Shown: positions 32,340-43,929 of the stretch, in pieces
Numbering within the stretch: position 1 is the stretch's first letter
Layout: each line of letters begins with the position of its first letter
Origin: Glycine soja
Lineage: Eukaryota; Streptophyta; Magnoliopsida; Fabales; Fabaceae
Reading direction: 5' to 3'
DNA length: 64,000 bases
Assembly: GCF_004193775.1 (NCBI RefSeq)
Contig: NC_041003.1
Span: 42,289,611 to 42,353,610, forward strand
Position numbers and translations under genes: made by a program
The notes under the pieces: model-generated
Seen by the model: only the letters and a program-made list of their open reading frames with translations
Told to the model about the DNA's origin: nothing
Database searches by the model: none

Positions 32340-35300
32340 TAATTAGTTTTTTATATTGAACATTATTTTTTTATATTGTTGTCATAATACACCATGGTCG
32401 GTAAGTCAATCTTTTGGATTGAAATATAGGATGTGTTTGGTAGACAGGAAAGAAATTGGTGAGAGCTGAGAAATAGAGTGGATCGAAATAGAGAAGAGAG
32501 AAAAGGAAAATGGAAATAGCTAAAAAATAAGATGGAAATAGAGGTATTTGATATGAGAGAAATAAAGAAGAAATGGGAGAGAGAGATAAATAGTATCACT
32601 AAAATTGAACTTGGCACACAGCAATTGACTATTGCATATTATTACATTTTATGGCAGTTTTTAACTGCCAAAAAACACTAAAAGCTCACCACAAAATTTC
32701 ACTTTCTGGTTGTTAAAACCATCAGAACAAAAACTGCCGCAAAATGCGAAAATCAGCGCCTCACCTCCCAATTTCTGTGCTGAACTGCATGACAAAAAGT
32801 AACGCGCTTTTCTCCATTTACTATCAAACAACCCTACCTTCTAATTTCTCACCTCTCACCCCTATTCCCTATCAAATTGATCTCTGCCAAATGAGCTGAT
32901 AAGTTTTTGACGAGGAAAGGCCACTGAATCTATGAGTTTGCCTCTTATATAATTCCTAAATATATTGTGACTAAGAAGTATGTTAAATTAAGGTTAAAAA
33001 AATTACTAAATCAAGTTTTGATTCATGAGAAAGTTTCGTGGAAATCAGATTTTTTTTCTTCATTATTTTATAAAACTGACACAGTTGTTATTACAATTTG
33101 TGTAGGCTTAAGACCACATTATTGCCGTAACAGGAGATTGGTGGCAAAGAGAGTTTGATGAAGACAACTAGACAAAGTGGCCTTGTTTTACACTTTTATT
33201 AAGTTTGTTTGCGTGAAAAAAAATATTCTTGTGGTTTTTTGTGTGTAAAAAAAAAGTTATGTGTGTGGTTCTGTGAAGTTGATGATGAAATACATTGTTC
33301 TATTCTATATATTAGGTTAGGTGTGAGAATATAAGTGATAAGCGTTCATGAAGAACAAGGATGAAATGATGAACTGTATCGCTGAGTATTGACTGTATTG
33401 TTTAATACACAAATCAAAATACAAAAATAAAAGAGTGTTGGAAGTTATATTTGTTTCCCTTATTGATTCAAAAATTACAAGGAATATTCAAATTCATTCA
33501 AGTAATTTGCAGCATGAGATCGCATCAGGTTACATCAGGCATCCAATATTTCGAAGAAATACATACATACATATATATATATATATCACTGGTGTAATTT
33601 GATCCTCTATATATCTCTGATAGTTAGATGATTCATTATTACCAAAATTATAGGTTTGATTTATAAAAAGAAGAAACATGTGCCTTTACAATTGACAGTT
33701 TCTGTCACCGGTATACTTTTCCAGATTGTGCATCAAAATAGTATTCTGCACTAATTCTATTAGAATACTGACTCATAATTATTAGAACTTGCAACCAATA
33801 GCATGACAAACAAAAGAAACCACAGGAGGGTTCCAGTGAAATGTAGATAAAGCACACAGATTATTTTTAGTAATGAGACCAGCAAGGTGATAATTTTGTT
33901 TTGGCCTTCCACGGTTCAATTAAATATACACATATATGGGCTTGATATGTACTAGAAAGAATGGCCTCCAAGGAAAGGACAAGATACAGCTGAATCGCCA
34001 GCAGCCAATTCCTTTATCCTGTCATGGAAACATATGTGCATTTTGAAGAAAGACAAACAGGTAATAAGAAATATGGAAAATTTAAATTTGGAGTTTCTAA
34101 ATCCAGATGTGTAGTAGAAAGCAAATGCAATCAGCACAATATCTTCCCACTTCAAAAGCGTCATGTTTTACTTCTCCACAAGGGACACAAAATTAGTGCA
34201 GTCCTTTTGAAACGCTGAAGCTCTCTGGGTCCGCAAATTCACAATCCTCTTCATAAGCATTTAATTTCAGATTTCCTGATGGTTAAGAAGAATAGCTTAA
34301 CCATGTGAACCATCTGATATATAATCAAATTACTACCTAGAAAATACCAAGGGATATTAGTTTTATTTTATGTCAGTCATTATATGGAAAGCAATCATTT
34401 GGAGGTTATCAAGTATGAAAGAACAAACTATGGTACTGGAAGTACACTTCAGGCATGCCCTTTCTAGTTTCTTCTGAGTGCAGTAATTCCTATCCCCTAA
34501 ACATCCACACTCACCGATATGTTTTGGGTGCAGTAAATATAAAATTGCATACATGATAGTATAAGACTAGCAGTGTTTTGTACCAAGACAGTTGCATCAG
34601 GGGAGCTAGCAACAGATTATACGAGGGAAAATGCTACTTGTTATGAAAATGTTTTTGTAAATCAATATATGACGGAGCTGATTGGTTTTTTTTTTGAAAT
34701 TATAGTGTGCCTTGATTTCTGTTGGTTGTAATCATATGCATGCTATTAACATGTATGTGTTCGTGCAATTCATGCGTGAAAACTTTCGTACGCAATAGCA
34801 ATGCTCTTGTACAAGTCATCAAACCCTGAAGATGATGAGGAACTCAGGATGCTTAATATGCACTTCATCGATCCCAATCAAGTTGATTAAAAGAAGCAAA
34901 GGTTGCATAGTAGAGTTTAAATTTCATAAGGAGGGATTTAGTACACACTCATAACATTGAAGAACACTTGCCGTAAAAGAAAATTTGGGACTTCGCCTCT
35001 AGGCCTCTACACAAATGGGCATACAGCTCTCTGACAGAATGTAACCTTGACTTCCTTCAAAACAAAAACAAAAAAAAAATTAATTTACATGTCAACATAT
35101 TAATATGTATGTGTGTGTAGATTATTCCGATCACCGTCTAAAGAAAATGGCAAGGGCGATTTTATCCTGTTAGTAGTTGGATTATGGGTTTAATGGGATA
35201 CGGCTTGCTTAAAGAAATATCATTCTCTTCACCGTCTAAAGTTTCTTCCAATAATGGGTACCTCATTTCCAAGCCATTTTGATTTTTGATCAAATATTAC
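32340..35300. other. Intergenic DNA; possible MITE and one copy of a dispersed direct repeat
   Basis: No gene supported. 32,427-32,900 may be a MITE: the left edge GGATGTGTTTGGTAGACAGG and the reverse of the right edge CTCATTTGGCAGAGATCAA share TTTGG(T/C)AGA and a later GAG.TGAGAAAT; termini are uncertain. (TA)n occurs near 33,570-33,588. 33,789-33,935 is copy 1 of a direct repeat. Small ORFs here have no recognisable domain. Confidence 0.45.
33789..33935 (+). repeat. Direct repeat, copy 1 (partner at 35,891-36,045)
   Basis: About 150 bp shared with 35,891-36,045: both begin CTTGCAACCAATAG.ATGACA, include GTGAAATGTAGATAAAGCAC and end GTTCAATTAAATATACACAT, with small indels. The spacing is about 2.1 kb. 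It may be an old segmental or LTR-related duplication. Confidence 0.85.
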
Positions 35301-35379
35301 AACCTGAAACAGTGACTTCTCACATATTTGGACACCAATAGTTGGTTTGATCAAAGAATAAATTTTTGCTAATCTCTTC

Positions 35380-35885
35380 CATTGATTGATGAACCAAACG
35401 TCAACATAAACTTTTTTCCAATTCACTTCTCATTTAGGACTGCTAGGATTGGAAAAAATCTAAGTTTCATATTGGCTAAAGATAAAACCAAGTTAGAGTA
35501 TATAAGTGAGAGACAATCCTTATCCCTTGAGTTAGCTTTTGGGGTTGAGTTAGATCTAAACTCACTTTCTAAAGATTCTTAGATGGTATCAGAACATATC
35601 TTTGTGAATAAGACTATGTTACCAATTCCTTATTTCAAATGATGTCTTCCTCAATCTTATTAAAAAAATGAATCTCACTGCCTTGAGAAGACATTGGTTA
35701 ACGATGAACAGAGTTCGGCGCCTCAAAGGTATAGTGTTCCAGCTTCAAGACTGTGCCGATCTTTAAGTCCAAAAACAAATTAGTGCTTATTTCGTTATGA
35801 ATAAATTAAAAGAATACTTGAAAACGGAGGTGAAGAAGTCAAATGATGACCCAATTAATGCTTATATGGCATTTGTCCACCTTGT
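35380..35885 (+). mobile_element. Decayed Ty1/copia-like LTR end, primer site and gag remnant
   Basis: A stretch ending in TGGTATCAGAAC at 35,584-35,595 fits the plant copia primer-binding site (TGGTATCAGAGC, complementary to initiator tRNA-Met). It is preceded by an LTR-like region (CCTTGAGTTAGCTTTTGGGG near 35,525) and followed by gag-like coding with stops (YFVMNKLKEYLKTEVKKSND... near 35,790-35,880). It is truncated by the second copy of the direct repeat. Confidence 0.5.
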
Positions 35886-36079
35886 TAGATCACCTTGCAA
35901 CCAATAGTATGACAAACAAAAGAAACCTGCAGGAGGTTCTAGTGAAATGTAGATAAAGCACACAAATTATTTTTAGTCATATGAGACATGCAGCAAGGTA
36001 AGAAATTTGTTTTGACCTTCCACTGTTCAATTAAATATACACATCTGTGGTTTATCCGGTGTGCTCGAAATGAAGTTAT

Positions 36080-36420
36080 CTTAAATGACTACAACTGGTT
36101 CGAGATGAGTTTGGTAATTGGATTATGGGTTTCATGGGATACTGCAGCTTTACTACTAACATGACAGCGGAGTTGTTTGGCATCTTCAATGGTCTTAAGA
36201 TTGCAAAGTCTGCTGATTTTTGCACTGTTATTTATGAGACAGATTCTCAAATTGCCTTGCAAATCAACATGCACCAATCATCTCTTCTATTCAGTCCTTT
36301 CCTGACCACGACTGGGATTTAACTTTCAAGCACCCTCTATGGGAAGGAAATGCTTGCGTCGATTGGTTGCCTAAATCTGGAGCCAATTCTCAAGATCATT
36401 TTCAATTGTTCAAAATTTTG
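36080..36420 (+). pseudogene. RNase H-like domain fragment of a non-LTR retroelement type
   Basis: The plus strand reads DEFGNWIMGFMGYCSFTTNM, AELFGIFNGLKIAKS and YETDSQIALQI, then after a frame change HPLWEGNACVDWLPKSGAN. This is the plant RVT_3/RNase H-like domain seen at the end of LINE and LINE-derived genes. The conserved Glu (AELF.GL) and Asp (ETDS) are visible. A related short string (GNWIMGLMGYG) is near 35,170-35,210. It is isolated, with no reverse transcriptase beside it. Confidence 0.72.
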
Positions 36421-37224
36421 TCCCACACCCATGTATCACTAGTTAATTACTGATGTCATGGGTTCTGTTTGCGTTAGAGTTTAGCTGCTGTTGTTCGTTT
36501 ACTTTCATACTCAAAAATAAAAAATAAAAAAAATCACCTTGATCAATTTTTAAGCTGAATCACTGGCTAGCTAGGTTTCTTTTAGGCTGAGATTAGGCCA
36601 TCCAAACTACTTAGGGAATTTTGATATGTTTTGTAACCTTTTATAAGTTTTATTCAAATGCTAATTCCAACACAACAAACAAGGAAATCATACATTAATA
36701 GATTTGTATTCTACATTATAATTAAATAATAAATTTGGTTTCAAACTAATAAAACTATCCAGTATATTAATATTAATATTTATATTGTTGCAACAGTTAT
36801 TGTTCCATATATAAAAAAAAATTGCGTCTTGCACGGTGACAAAACTAGTGCAAGTAATCTTTTAGCTTGTGCAATGCACAGAATTCACTACTACAAATGT
36901 GATGTTTTATGACACTGGTTCTAAGGTGGTTCTATGAGAACCGTCTTAGAAAGTATTACAGTGGCAAATTTTTAATTAATGAAATGAGAAAAACTTTTTA
37001 CGACTGACATTCTAAGGCGGTTATTAAAAACCGCCTTAGAATGTATGTTAGTGGCGATCCTGTGCTTTTGTGAAATGAAATTACGACGGATTTTACTTAA
37101 AACTCGTCTTCCTTCACATTCCCAACATTAAAGTCCTACATACCTCTCTCCACCTGTTTGTTTTCGCATTTTCGCATTAATTCTCTCATATCTCAATCTC
37201 TTCTCTATACTTCAATTCCCCCTC

Positions 37225-37362
37225 ATGTCTCCACTGCAGCCCAACCGCGTCGACCCCAAAATCTGGTGGGCATGTGTCGGCGCCGCTGTCCACATGGAGC
37301 ATGCCTCTCCCTCGCATCACCTCAGCCCTCTCATCCGCAGCGCGACGGGGAGAGTGACCGCG
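37225..37362 (+). pseudogene. Captured ARF (auxin response factor)-like N-terminal fragment
   Basis: The plus strand reads MSPLQPNRVDPKIWWACVGA, AVHMEHASPSHHLSPLIRS. This resembles the start of ARF10/16/17-type proteins (VDP.IWRACAGAAVQI...VYYFPQGH.EHASP). The HSRVYYFPQG core is absent, as if deleted between two His codons. ARFs bind auxin-response elements through the following B3 domain, which is not present. The match is short. Confidence 0.5.
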
Positions 37363-37747
37363 GAGGCCGTGGCTAGAGCTTCTACAGTACAGACTAGCTT
37401 GAGCTCAGTGACTGGAGTTCTCTTTCACTAGCTCGCCCAATTTCTCTCTCGTTGGTTCGTTTCTCTCATCTCTACAATTCCTCTTTAATCCGTAATCTAG
37501 GGTTTATTGATTCACGCATTTTTTTATTTTGTTAACAGAAAATAATAAAGTTGCAAATAACTCTCTCCCTATCCTTGGTTCGTCTCTCTCTCATCTCTGC
37601 ATTTCTTCTCTAATCTAGGGTTTAGTACGGTTTTCATGGTGCACAAAAGATTTCATATGTTTATCTTGACCCACTGCATTTAAATAAGTATTTTATTAAG
37701 TCTGTATCTTTTACTTGTGACCTACTGTATTTGTTGATATTATACAG

Positions 37748-38235
37748 GTCATGATTCTATGATATATTTTGTTGATGATGTTGGTCCTTCTCCTTTGGCC
37801 CAAAACGTTGTGCTCCATGATGTGGGTTAGCATTCACTCTGGCTAACCATTTTTAATTTCCCATGGCCTTTTCACGGATAATTTACTGATATTTATGGAA
37901 CTGGTGGATCATTGTATTACATGTTTTCAGGTATTATTTGTTTCGGATATTTGACTGTAACCCAATGGTTTTTGCCACAGATGAAAGGGGAATTTGGTAT
38001 GTTCAAATTCACATTTTGGTTTTCTAAGATTGGCGTTATCGATGTGACTTGTCGAATTTGTGTGCAATATCTAAATAATTGTGCTTTTAATTATCTTTCT
38101 AGGTGGAAGAAAAGCGATTATTTTGGTTCCTCATTTATTTTTCCTTCTCTTTTGATGTGTTTTTTTTAGGAGTTTTGTCAGATATTTGGGAGAACGAAAA
38201 GCAGCATCTTCTAGACCAAGATACGGCTCACAGGT
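37748..38235 (+). other. Exon-like captured pieces of unidentified genes
   Basis: Three stretches have coding character bounded by splice-like signals: after CAG at 37,747 (DSMIYFVDDVGPSPLAQNV then a stop); after TTTTCAG at 37,930 (YYLFRIFDCNPMVFATDERG, before GGTATGTT); and 38,165-38,235 (VLSDIWENEKQHLLDQDTAH before a GTAACT donor). I cannot assign any of them to a family. Confidence 0.4.
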
Positions 38236-38592
38236 AACTGAATTTCATGCAAAAGATTCTTTAATATTGAGCTATGAGAAACATGAATTTCCAGCTCGAA
38301 ATCAATTTCATTAATCTTAATGCCTGACATGGAAATAATCATGGAGTTGTAGCATGGGTAGCTTGATATAGAGAGAGTTCTTGATCTCCGTAACTCCTTA
38401 ATACATTTAGATTTGACAAATTAGAAAGATCAAAGAGAAATATCAGGGAAAAATAATTCTGCTAGCTCAAGGGGACTATAACTTCCATTTTGATGTCTAA
38501 TGAATATACTCTTGTCATGACAACATTTAGTAGAACCCCACTAACCATGAATTTTTTTTAAAGAATGTACATGGATAGGTATCTATAGTTGA

Positions 38593-38880
38593 GATTTGCT
38601 GATTTGGCTTCTAGTTGTCCTACTCCCTACACAAGGCCTGACATCACTTCATTGGTACTTAATTTGTTGTTTTCACAATTACTACATTCTTTTCTTCTCG
38701 CATTTACCTTCCTTCTCTATTTATCCCCTGTTTTGGTTGGAGGGATCTTTTTAGGAATAGCATTTAGCATTGTCATTTTGATTTTAATAGGATGAAGGAG
38801 ATACTATTTTAGAAGGTTGCAGACACCCTTGTGTAGAGCCACAAGACTGGGTGAATTTTATACCAAATGATTGCAAGCTT
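38593..38880 (+). pseudogene. MSH2: Captured MSH2 exons with intron retained
   Basis: The exon ending at 38,654 reads FADLASSCPTPYTRPDITS. After a GT-AG intron (38,655-38,790) the next exon (38,791-38,880) reads DEGDTILEGCRHPCVEPQDW then VNFIPNDCKL, ending at a GTAAGT donor. This is the region just before the ATPase Walker A of the plant mismatch-repair protein MSH2 (family form: SRHPCVEAQDWVNFIPNDC). No stop is seen in the two exons. MSH2 is about 940 residues; only about 50 are here. The intron shows capture at the DNA level. Confidence 0.85.
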
Positions 38881-39502
38881 GTAAGTATTCGTGACTCATG
38901 AGATTCATGGAAAGTAAGCATTTGTTCTTACCCAAGTATGTAGAATTATTAATTTTTGTTGTTATCCTGACTCTGGAGATCTGCAGTTTAACCATATGTT
39001 TTATGGAATTGTTCAATTACAACATAGTTCACTTTTTAGTAAATATTAAAATGAAAGTCTACTTGTTTTACAGAGATAAATAGATGTTTTGCATGGTTGA
39101 ATTTTGTTAATTAGTGTGAGCTTGAAGATGTATGCTAAAATGACTCTGTTACTAGTTAAATTTGGCAAAAAATAAAAATAAAAATCAGCATTCTACATCT
39201 ACATCGGTTGTAGACCAAAAAAATGTAGAAACTCTACATTCTACATCGGCTGGATCTCATAACGATGTAGAAACTTCACAATTCTACATCGGTTGCACCT
39301 CAGAACCGATGTAGAAACCTCAAGATTCTAAAACGGGTCTCACATCATGCTTGTTTTCGTAACCATGCCCTTTTAAGACGGTTTTTCAACCGATGCTGTA
39401 GGGCCTAGCATTTTCAATGACTCCTATCTACGACCACGCGTTAAAACCGATGTAGAAAGACTCTCAAAACCGATGTAGAATACCTATTTTCTAGTAGTGA
39501 TT

Positions 39503-40410
39503 GTACGAGTTTATTTAATTTTTCACTACTTTACTTTTATAGTCAACAAAAAGGAATTTGAAAAAAAAAATAGATAATAATATATCTCATGAAATTATAG
39601 ATTATATTTTTTAAAAAAAGAAAGAAAATATGGATAAATTATACAAAGTATTAAAGAAGAAAAGAAGCAGAAATAATGGATCGAAAAAAGGAAACTGTAT
39701 ATGTGGATTAATATTTGTTACTTAATTATTTAATTTCAACATGTATACTGTTGGAGTTAGAAAAAATATTCAAAGAATGAAATTAGTAATTAAATAATTA
39801 AATTTATATTTACTAATTTTAATTATTTAAAACATTTTATAATTGAGTAGTTCTTGATATTTTAAAAATACTATAAATACTTTTAAAACTGAAAATAGTT
39901 GAAGTTAAATTAGTAATTATAAGATCTTATTATTAATAAGCAATTTTGATTCATATATCCAATATTTTTTTCTGATAATTTATATCCAATATTTTTAAAC
40001 TGACTAAATCATTTTGTTTATATATTGTTACATATGAATTCAAAAATGTATTTCATATTTCCCAAAATAAAAACCCGTCATGCATCTCACGGAATACACA
40101 AGACAATAAATTTCGGAGTTAAAAAATAGAATTGCAAAAATTGACAAAAAAAGAAAACATAATATAAGATGTGTAAGTTTCACAGTTTAACAAAAAAAAT
40201 GAGAGGAGGTGGAAGAGTGTGTGGAGTGGAGCAATGAAAACACAAATAGACTTATTCATTTATATATCAATTAGTACATTAATATATATAAAAGGAGATT
40301 TCAACAACAAATGGCATGAGAAATTCAAAATAATGATATGCTTAACAAGCTTTTACATATTAAAACTATTTAAACAAGGGCTAAGATGGAGAAGACATCT
40401 TTTCCCCTGT
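39503..40410. other. AT-rich DNA, no feature recognised
   Basis: Low-complexity A/T-rich sequence with no coding signal. It is the 3' flank of the SUFB pseudogene. Confidence 0.6.
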
Positions 40411-40923
40411 TTAACCTACTGACCACACCAACTTGGACTTCACGATTTTTGCGGTCTCAGATTTAAGTTTGTTATGAAGTTCGTCTAAGACAGCATGACA
40501 AAATCCTTTGATCACAACAGTCAATCCTGCTTCAGAGTCTATCCCCCTTTGTTGAAAGTAAAATAATTGATCTTGTCCAAGTTTGGATGTAGTAGTATCA
40601 TGCATATGTTCAATTCTTGCTGTTGGATTTTTCACCTGCAAAATATATAGTTTGTGATTTCATGATCAAATTAAACAAAAGTATCATGGCAATTTTTCTG
40701 GATAATAGGGGAAGCAGGGAGAAAATAAAGAAAAAGTGAAGAAAATTGGGGTTAAAACTGCACAATTTCTTATCCTCTTGCATGCATTCGCACCTTCCTA
40801 TACATTTTTTTTGTTTGTCAAACAACAAATGCCAACAAAAGTCACTTTTTGAGTTTTGAGCATATAAATGATATAAATAAGAGTTGGTTGAAACTTATAC
40901 TATTACTATTATTTTTATTTTTA

Positions 40924-41130
40924 CTGTCTCCGTCCCTTTTTTTTAATAAGAAATAAGTTTTAATATAATAGTACTAAAACTTGTTTCTTAGAAGAAATAT
41001 CATAGGCACAACCAAAAATTCTTTTAATCTTAATTCAAACTTAAGGAGACAAGCAATCATGTAGCTCATACATTAGCAAGAGCTTTACGATTCAAAGTTG
41101 GGTCTCTTAAAAAAGAAAAAAAAGAGGGAG
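40924..41130. mobile_element. Stowaway-like MITE inside the SUFB pseudogene
   Basis: A 207-bp AT-rich insert. The left end CTGTCTCCGTCCCTTTTTTT and right end AAAAAAGAGGGAG are imperfect inverted repeats of the Stowaway/Tc1-mariner type (CTCCCTC...), flanked by TA on both sides (40,922-40,923 and 41,131-41,132). It lies between SUFB coding blocks, probably in an intron. Confidence 0.55.
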
Positions 41131-42198
41131 TATTATTTTACCACGAGACTCCTCTCCTCTTAAAATTATACATATATCCCACACACATAAACACAAGAAA
41201 AGAAAATGCAAAACCTGGATGTAAGGATAGGTATTGGCAGTTGCATTGTCCCCAATAAGCATAGAGTCACATTGCGAGGAGTTAGTTAAATTCTTGACTA
41301 TAGAGTGAACCTGAACAAGCCCTTTGTAATAGTTCTTAGAACTCCCAGCACAAATACCCTTTGCCACAGTCCTACTCCTGGTGTTGTTCCCTTTATGCAT
41401 AATTTTTGTCCCCATATCCACTTGCTAGTGGTTATCCATCGCCGCCACGGAATAAAAGTCCCCAACACTCCCATCCCCTTCCAGAACCATGCTCTGGGTA
41501 CTTCCACGTGATTGTCTACCCAACCTCCGCCTGCACCTACAATATCCTTGACCCTGCCCCGCCGCACACCCCTCTCTTTGTCACAAAGTTGTACACTTGC
41601 CCTTTCCACTCCCATCCCAGGGGTAACAATTCTGCATCGTCGAGTACTTAATCTCCGCCCCCTCCCCGCAATAATACATCTCCACCATCGCCACATGAAG
41701 CGGGTTAATGTCGTGAGAAGTCGTCGTGCAACTCTCGTAATACTCCACTGAGCTCTTGTCGTCAGCAACAACCAGTGTATGGTCAAACTGCCCGGTGTCC
41801 CATGAGTTGGTCCTGAAGTAGTTCATGAGCTTCATGGGGCACCTGGTGAGAGATATAATGTTGGTTTGATAATAAAGGGTGAAGGAATTGAGAGATACGT
41901 CACTGCTCATGGGTTCAAATTTCTCACTAAAAAAAACTAACAGACTAACTAACATTGGTTGATAAAAAATAAATAGGACACCTGGTGTCCTTGGGCAAGA
42001 CTACAGAGTTCAACGTGACGAAGTAGTTGTCGCTGTTGGGCATGACCTTAGCTATGTACTTCCTAACCAAGTTGGGGTACAGTTTGATAGCCTCGGAGAT
42101 GGAGCAAAAGATGACCCCGACCTTTTTAAGGGTTTCTTTAAAGGTGGTGGCGATGGAGACGCTGTGGAAGACGCAGCTTACGGCAAAGTTGGTGTCGC

Positions 42199-42582
42199 TG
42201 TTGAAATTACTAAAAATTTCTAGAATATTCTTAAATATAATATGTATGAAAATGGTAGAATATCCTAGAACTATAGTGTGTATGAATATAGTAGAACAAT
42301 CTAAAACTATAATGTGTATGAATATGGTAAAACAATCTAGAACTATAAGTGTATGTATAAGATAGAAGAACCTAGAACTATCATGATACTAATCTATCAT
42401 GAAAACTCTAGAAAGACCTAAAGTAATGTAGAAACATTCACCACTATTGAGAGGTTGGTGACTTGAGCCTATAAATAGGCAATTGGTATGTTGTAATTGA
42501 TCATCTAAGAAATCAATGACATAGCCTTCTTTCTAAAACAATTCTCTAAAACTATCAACTATCATCTAATCAACTACCAACA
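42199..42582. mobile_element. Solo LTR (384 bp) with perfect 5-bp target duplication
   Basis: It begins TGTTGAAATT and ends ACTACCAACA (TG...CA with TGTTG/CAACA inverted tips), flanked on both sides by GTCGC (42,194-42,198 and 42,583-42,587). Removing it and one GTCGC joins SUFB coding (LDCD to TNFAVS) in a sensible frame. It contains about four diverged copies of a roughly 40-bp motif (CTAGAACTATA.TGTGTATGA). A size of about 0.4 kb suggests a copia-type element; the internal part was lost by LTR-LTR recombination. Confidence 0.93.
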
Positions 42583-42999
42583 GTCGCAGTCGAGTGGGAC
42601 GCCGAGGTTTTCAAAGGCTTTGCGGATTTTGGGGTTGGTAGATTGGTTCTCGTTTTGGTTCTTGGGCGTGGTGTAGTAGCACAAATCTTGGAAGTCGATG
42701 GGGGGAAGGTGTTGTTGGACCAAATGGGGGGTTTCATGGCGAGGAAGTGGTCCAAGGCTTTGAGGCAAAACTCGAGCATCCAGTGAGGTTCATCTTTGAG
42801 TTTCGAGGTGATGAGGTGGATTGTGTCTCTATAGAGGCCTTTGGGGATCAAGAAAGAGTCGATGTTGATGGTGAAGCCAAACTTCTTGTCGTAGTCACGG
42901 TGATTGCGATGGAGGCTTTCGCCGATGTCATCATCGCTTGAACCTCGATGCCATCTTTCGAACCGTTACAAGGCGACGTGAGGGTTTTTTGGGGTTAGG

Positions 43000-43227
43000 G
43001 TTTGGGAAACTAGGTGGAGAGAGAAGGAGTTTGGAGGAATCGCGAGTGGGTTGTAGAGGAGGTAATGATAATGAGCATACCCCGTTGCAAATATCGAAAG
43101 TTAAAATATGAAAACATGAAAAAAAAGTTAAAATATTCCAAATTTAAATTTAAAATATCATGTAATAACTATTAAATCTAAGATTTATCAAATAAAGATT
43201 AGTTTATAAAAAAAACTTTTTTAAAGG

Positions 43228-43270
<43 letters not shown>

Positions 43271-43920
43271 CTTAACTATTATGTTAGAGAATATCACAAT
43301 TGAAAAAAAGTGGTCTGATGATTTAGATATTTTAAGATATCGTTGTTGAGATCTTTTAAAATGAATATAATTTGAATAATTTTTAAAATTATTTATTGTA
43401 CTTCTCAAAATAAAACAACAAATCTTTTTGGATATTTAATTTATTTACTATTGCTGCATTTTTTTAAATATGAGAATTCTTATTAAAAATAAGTTCATTA
43501 TTATGAAAAAGTATTTTTTTTATCTTTTCATTTTATATATTCTTATCTGTTTAGTTCAACTGAAATCTCTTAAAAAAAAAAGAAAAGGTTAAAAAAAAAT
43601 AATCATTTATTCCTAGGTATCATCTTCAACGGCTGTTTTTAAAAAAAATCAGCGAAAAATATATTGATAAAATAGGTACCAGTAGTACCAAATAAAATTT
43701 TTTTAAACATCCAAAGATTATCAAATATTGTATAACCGAATGAATTCTAAACAACATTGAATCACATTGTTTCTAGTACCCCACCACTCACTAAACTATC
43801 CCAACTTCAGTTATTGACAAAACAGAAACAACAAAGCACCTAATACCAAAGTCAATCTAGCATCATTATTCTACACCAAAGCATGCCATAAGATTGTGTG
43901 CCCAGAGCGCAAAGGAACTG
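43000..43920. other. SUFB pseudogene 5' flank, AT-rich, with (TA)n
   Basis: Contains a (TA)n tract at about 43,230-43,267 and otherwise low-complexity AT-rich sequence. No gene or promoter element could be assigned. Confidence 0.6.
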
Positions 43921-43929
43921 TTAAAATAT

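Larger units (their letters stand above)
36886..39499. mobile_element. Second CACTA transposon (2.6 kb), non-autonomous, with captured exons
   Basis: The left end CACTACTACAAATGTG (36,886) and right end TTTTCTAGTAGTG (ending 39,499) are CACTA termini, flanked by the 3-bp target duplication ATT (36,883-36,885 and 39,500-39,502). The terminal match is only about 8-9 bp. Left subterminal hairpins are of the form CTAAGGCGG...CCGCCTTAG (36,930-37,045). Right ones are CTACATCGG...CCGATGTAG (39,200-39,480). The interior has an ARF-like piece, several exon-like pieces and MSH2 exons. No transposase is present. Confidence 0.85.
40411..42945 (-). pseudogene. SUFB: SUFB (ABCI8) Fe-S cluster scaffold pseudogene
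   Basis: On the minus strand, in order: NRDYDKKFGF-like start and IPKGLYRDTIHLI (about 42,900-42,800); WMLEFCLKALDHF and PPIDFQDLCYY (42,780-42,670); GVPLDCD (about 42,600); SVSIATTFKETLKK.GVIFCSISEAIKLYP (42,170-42,085); DNYFVTLNSVV (about 42,020); after a GT-AG intron, CPMKLMNYFR and ETGQF-like GQFDHTLVVAD (41,845-41,750); KYSTMQN (about 41,640); MGTKIMHKGNNTRSR (41,415); CDSMLIGDNATANTYPYIQV (41,270); and RIEHMHDTTTSKLGQDQLFY, FQQRGID, ending at 40,411. Frameshifts (notably 41,420-41,600) disable it. SUFB builds Fe-S clusters in plastids with SUFC and SUFD. No transit peptide is evident. A solo LTR and a MITE have inserted. Confidence 0.9.

Noticed and set aside
41298..41786. 162-codon minus-strand ORF in the SUFB region
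   Set aside because: It is an out-of-frame reading of frameshifted SUFB sequence; SUFB motifs alternate between frames here.
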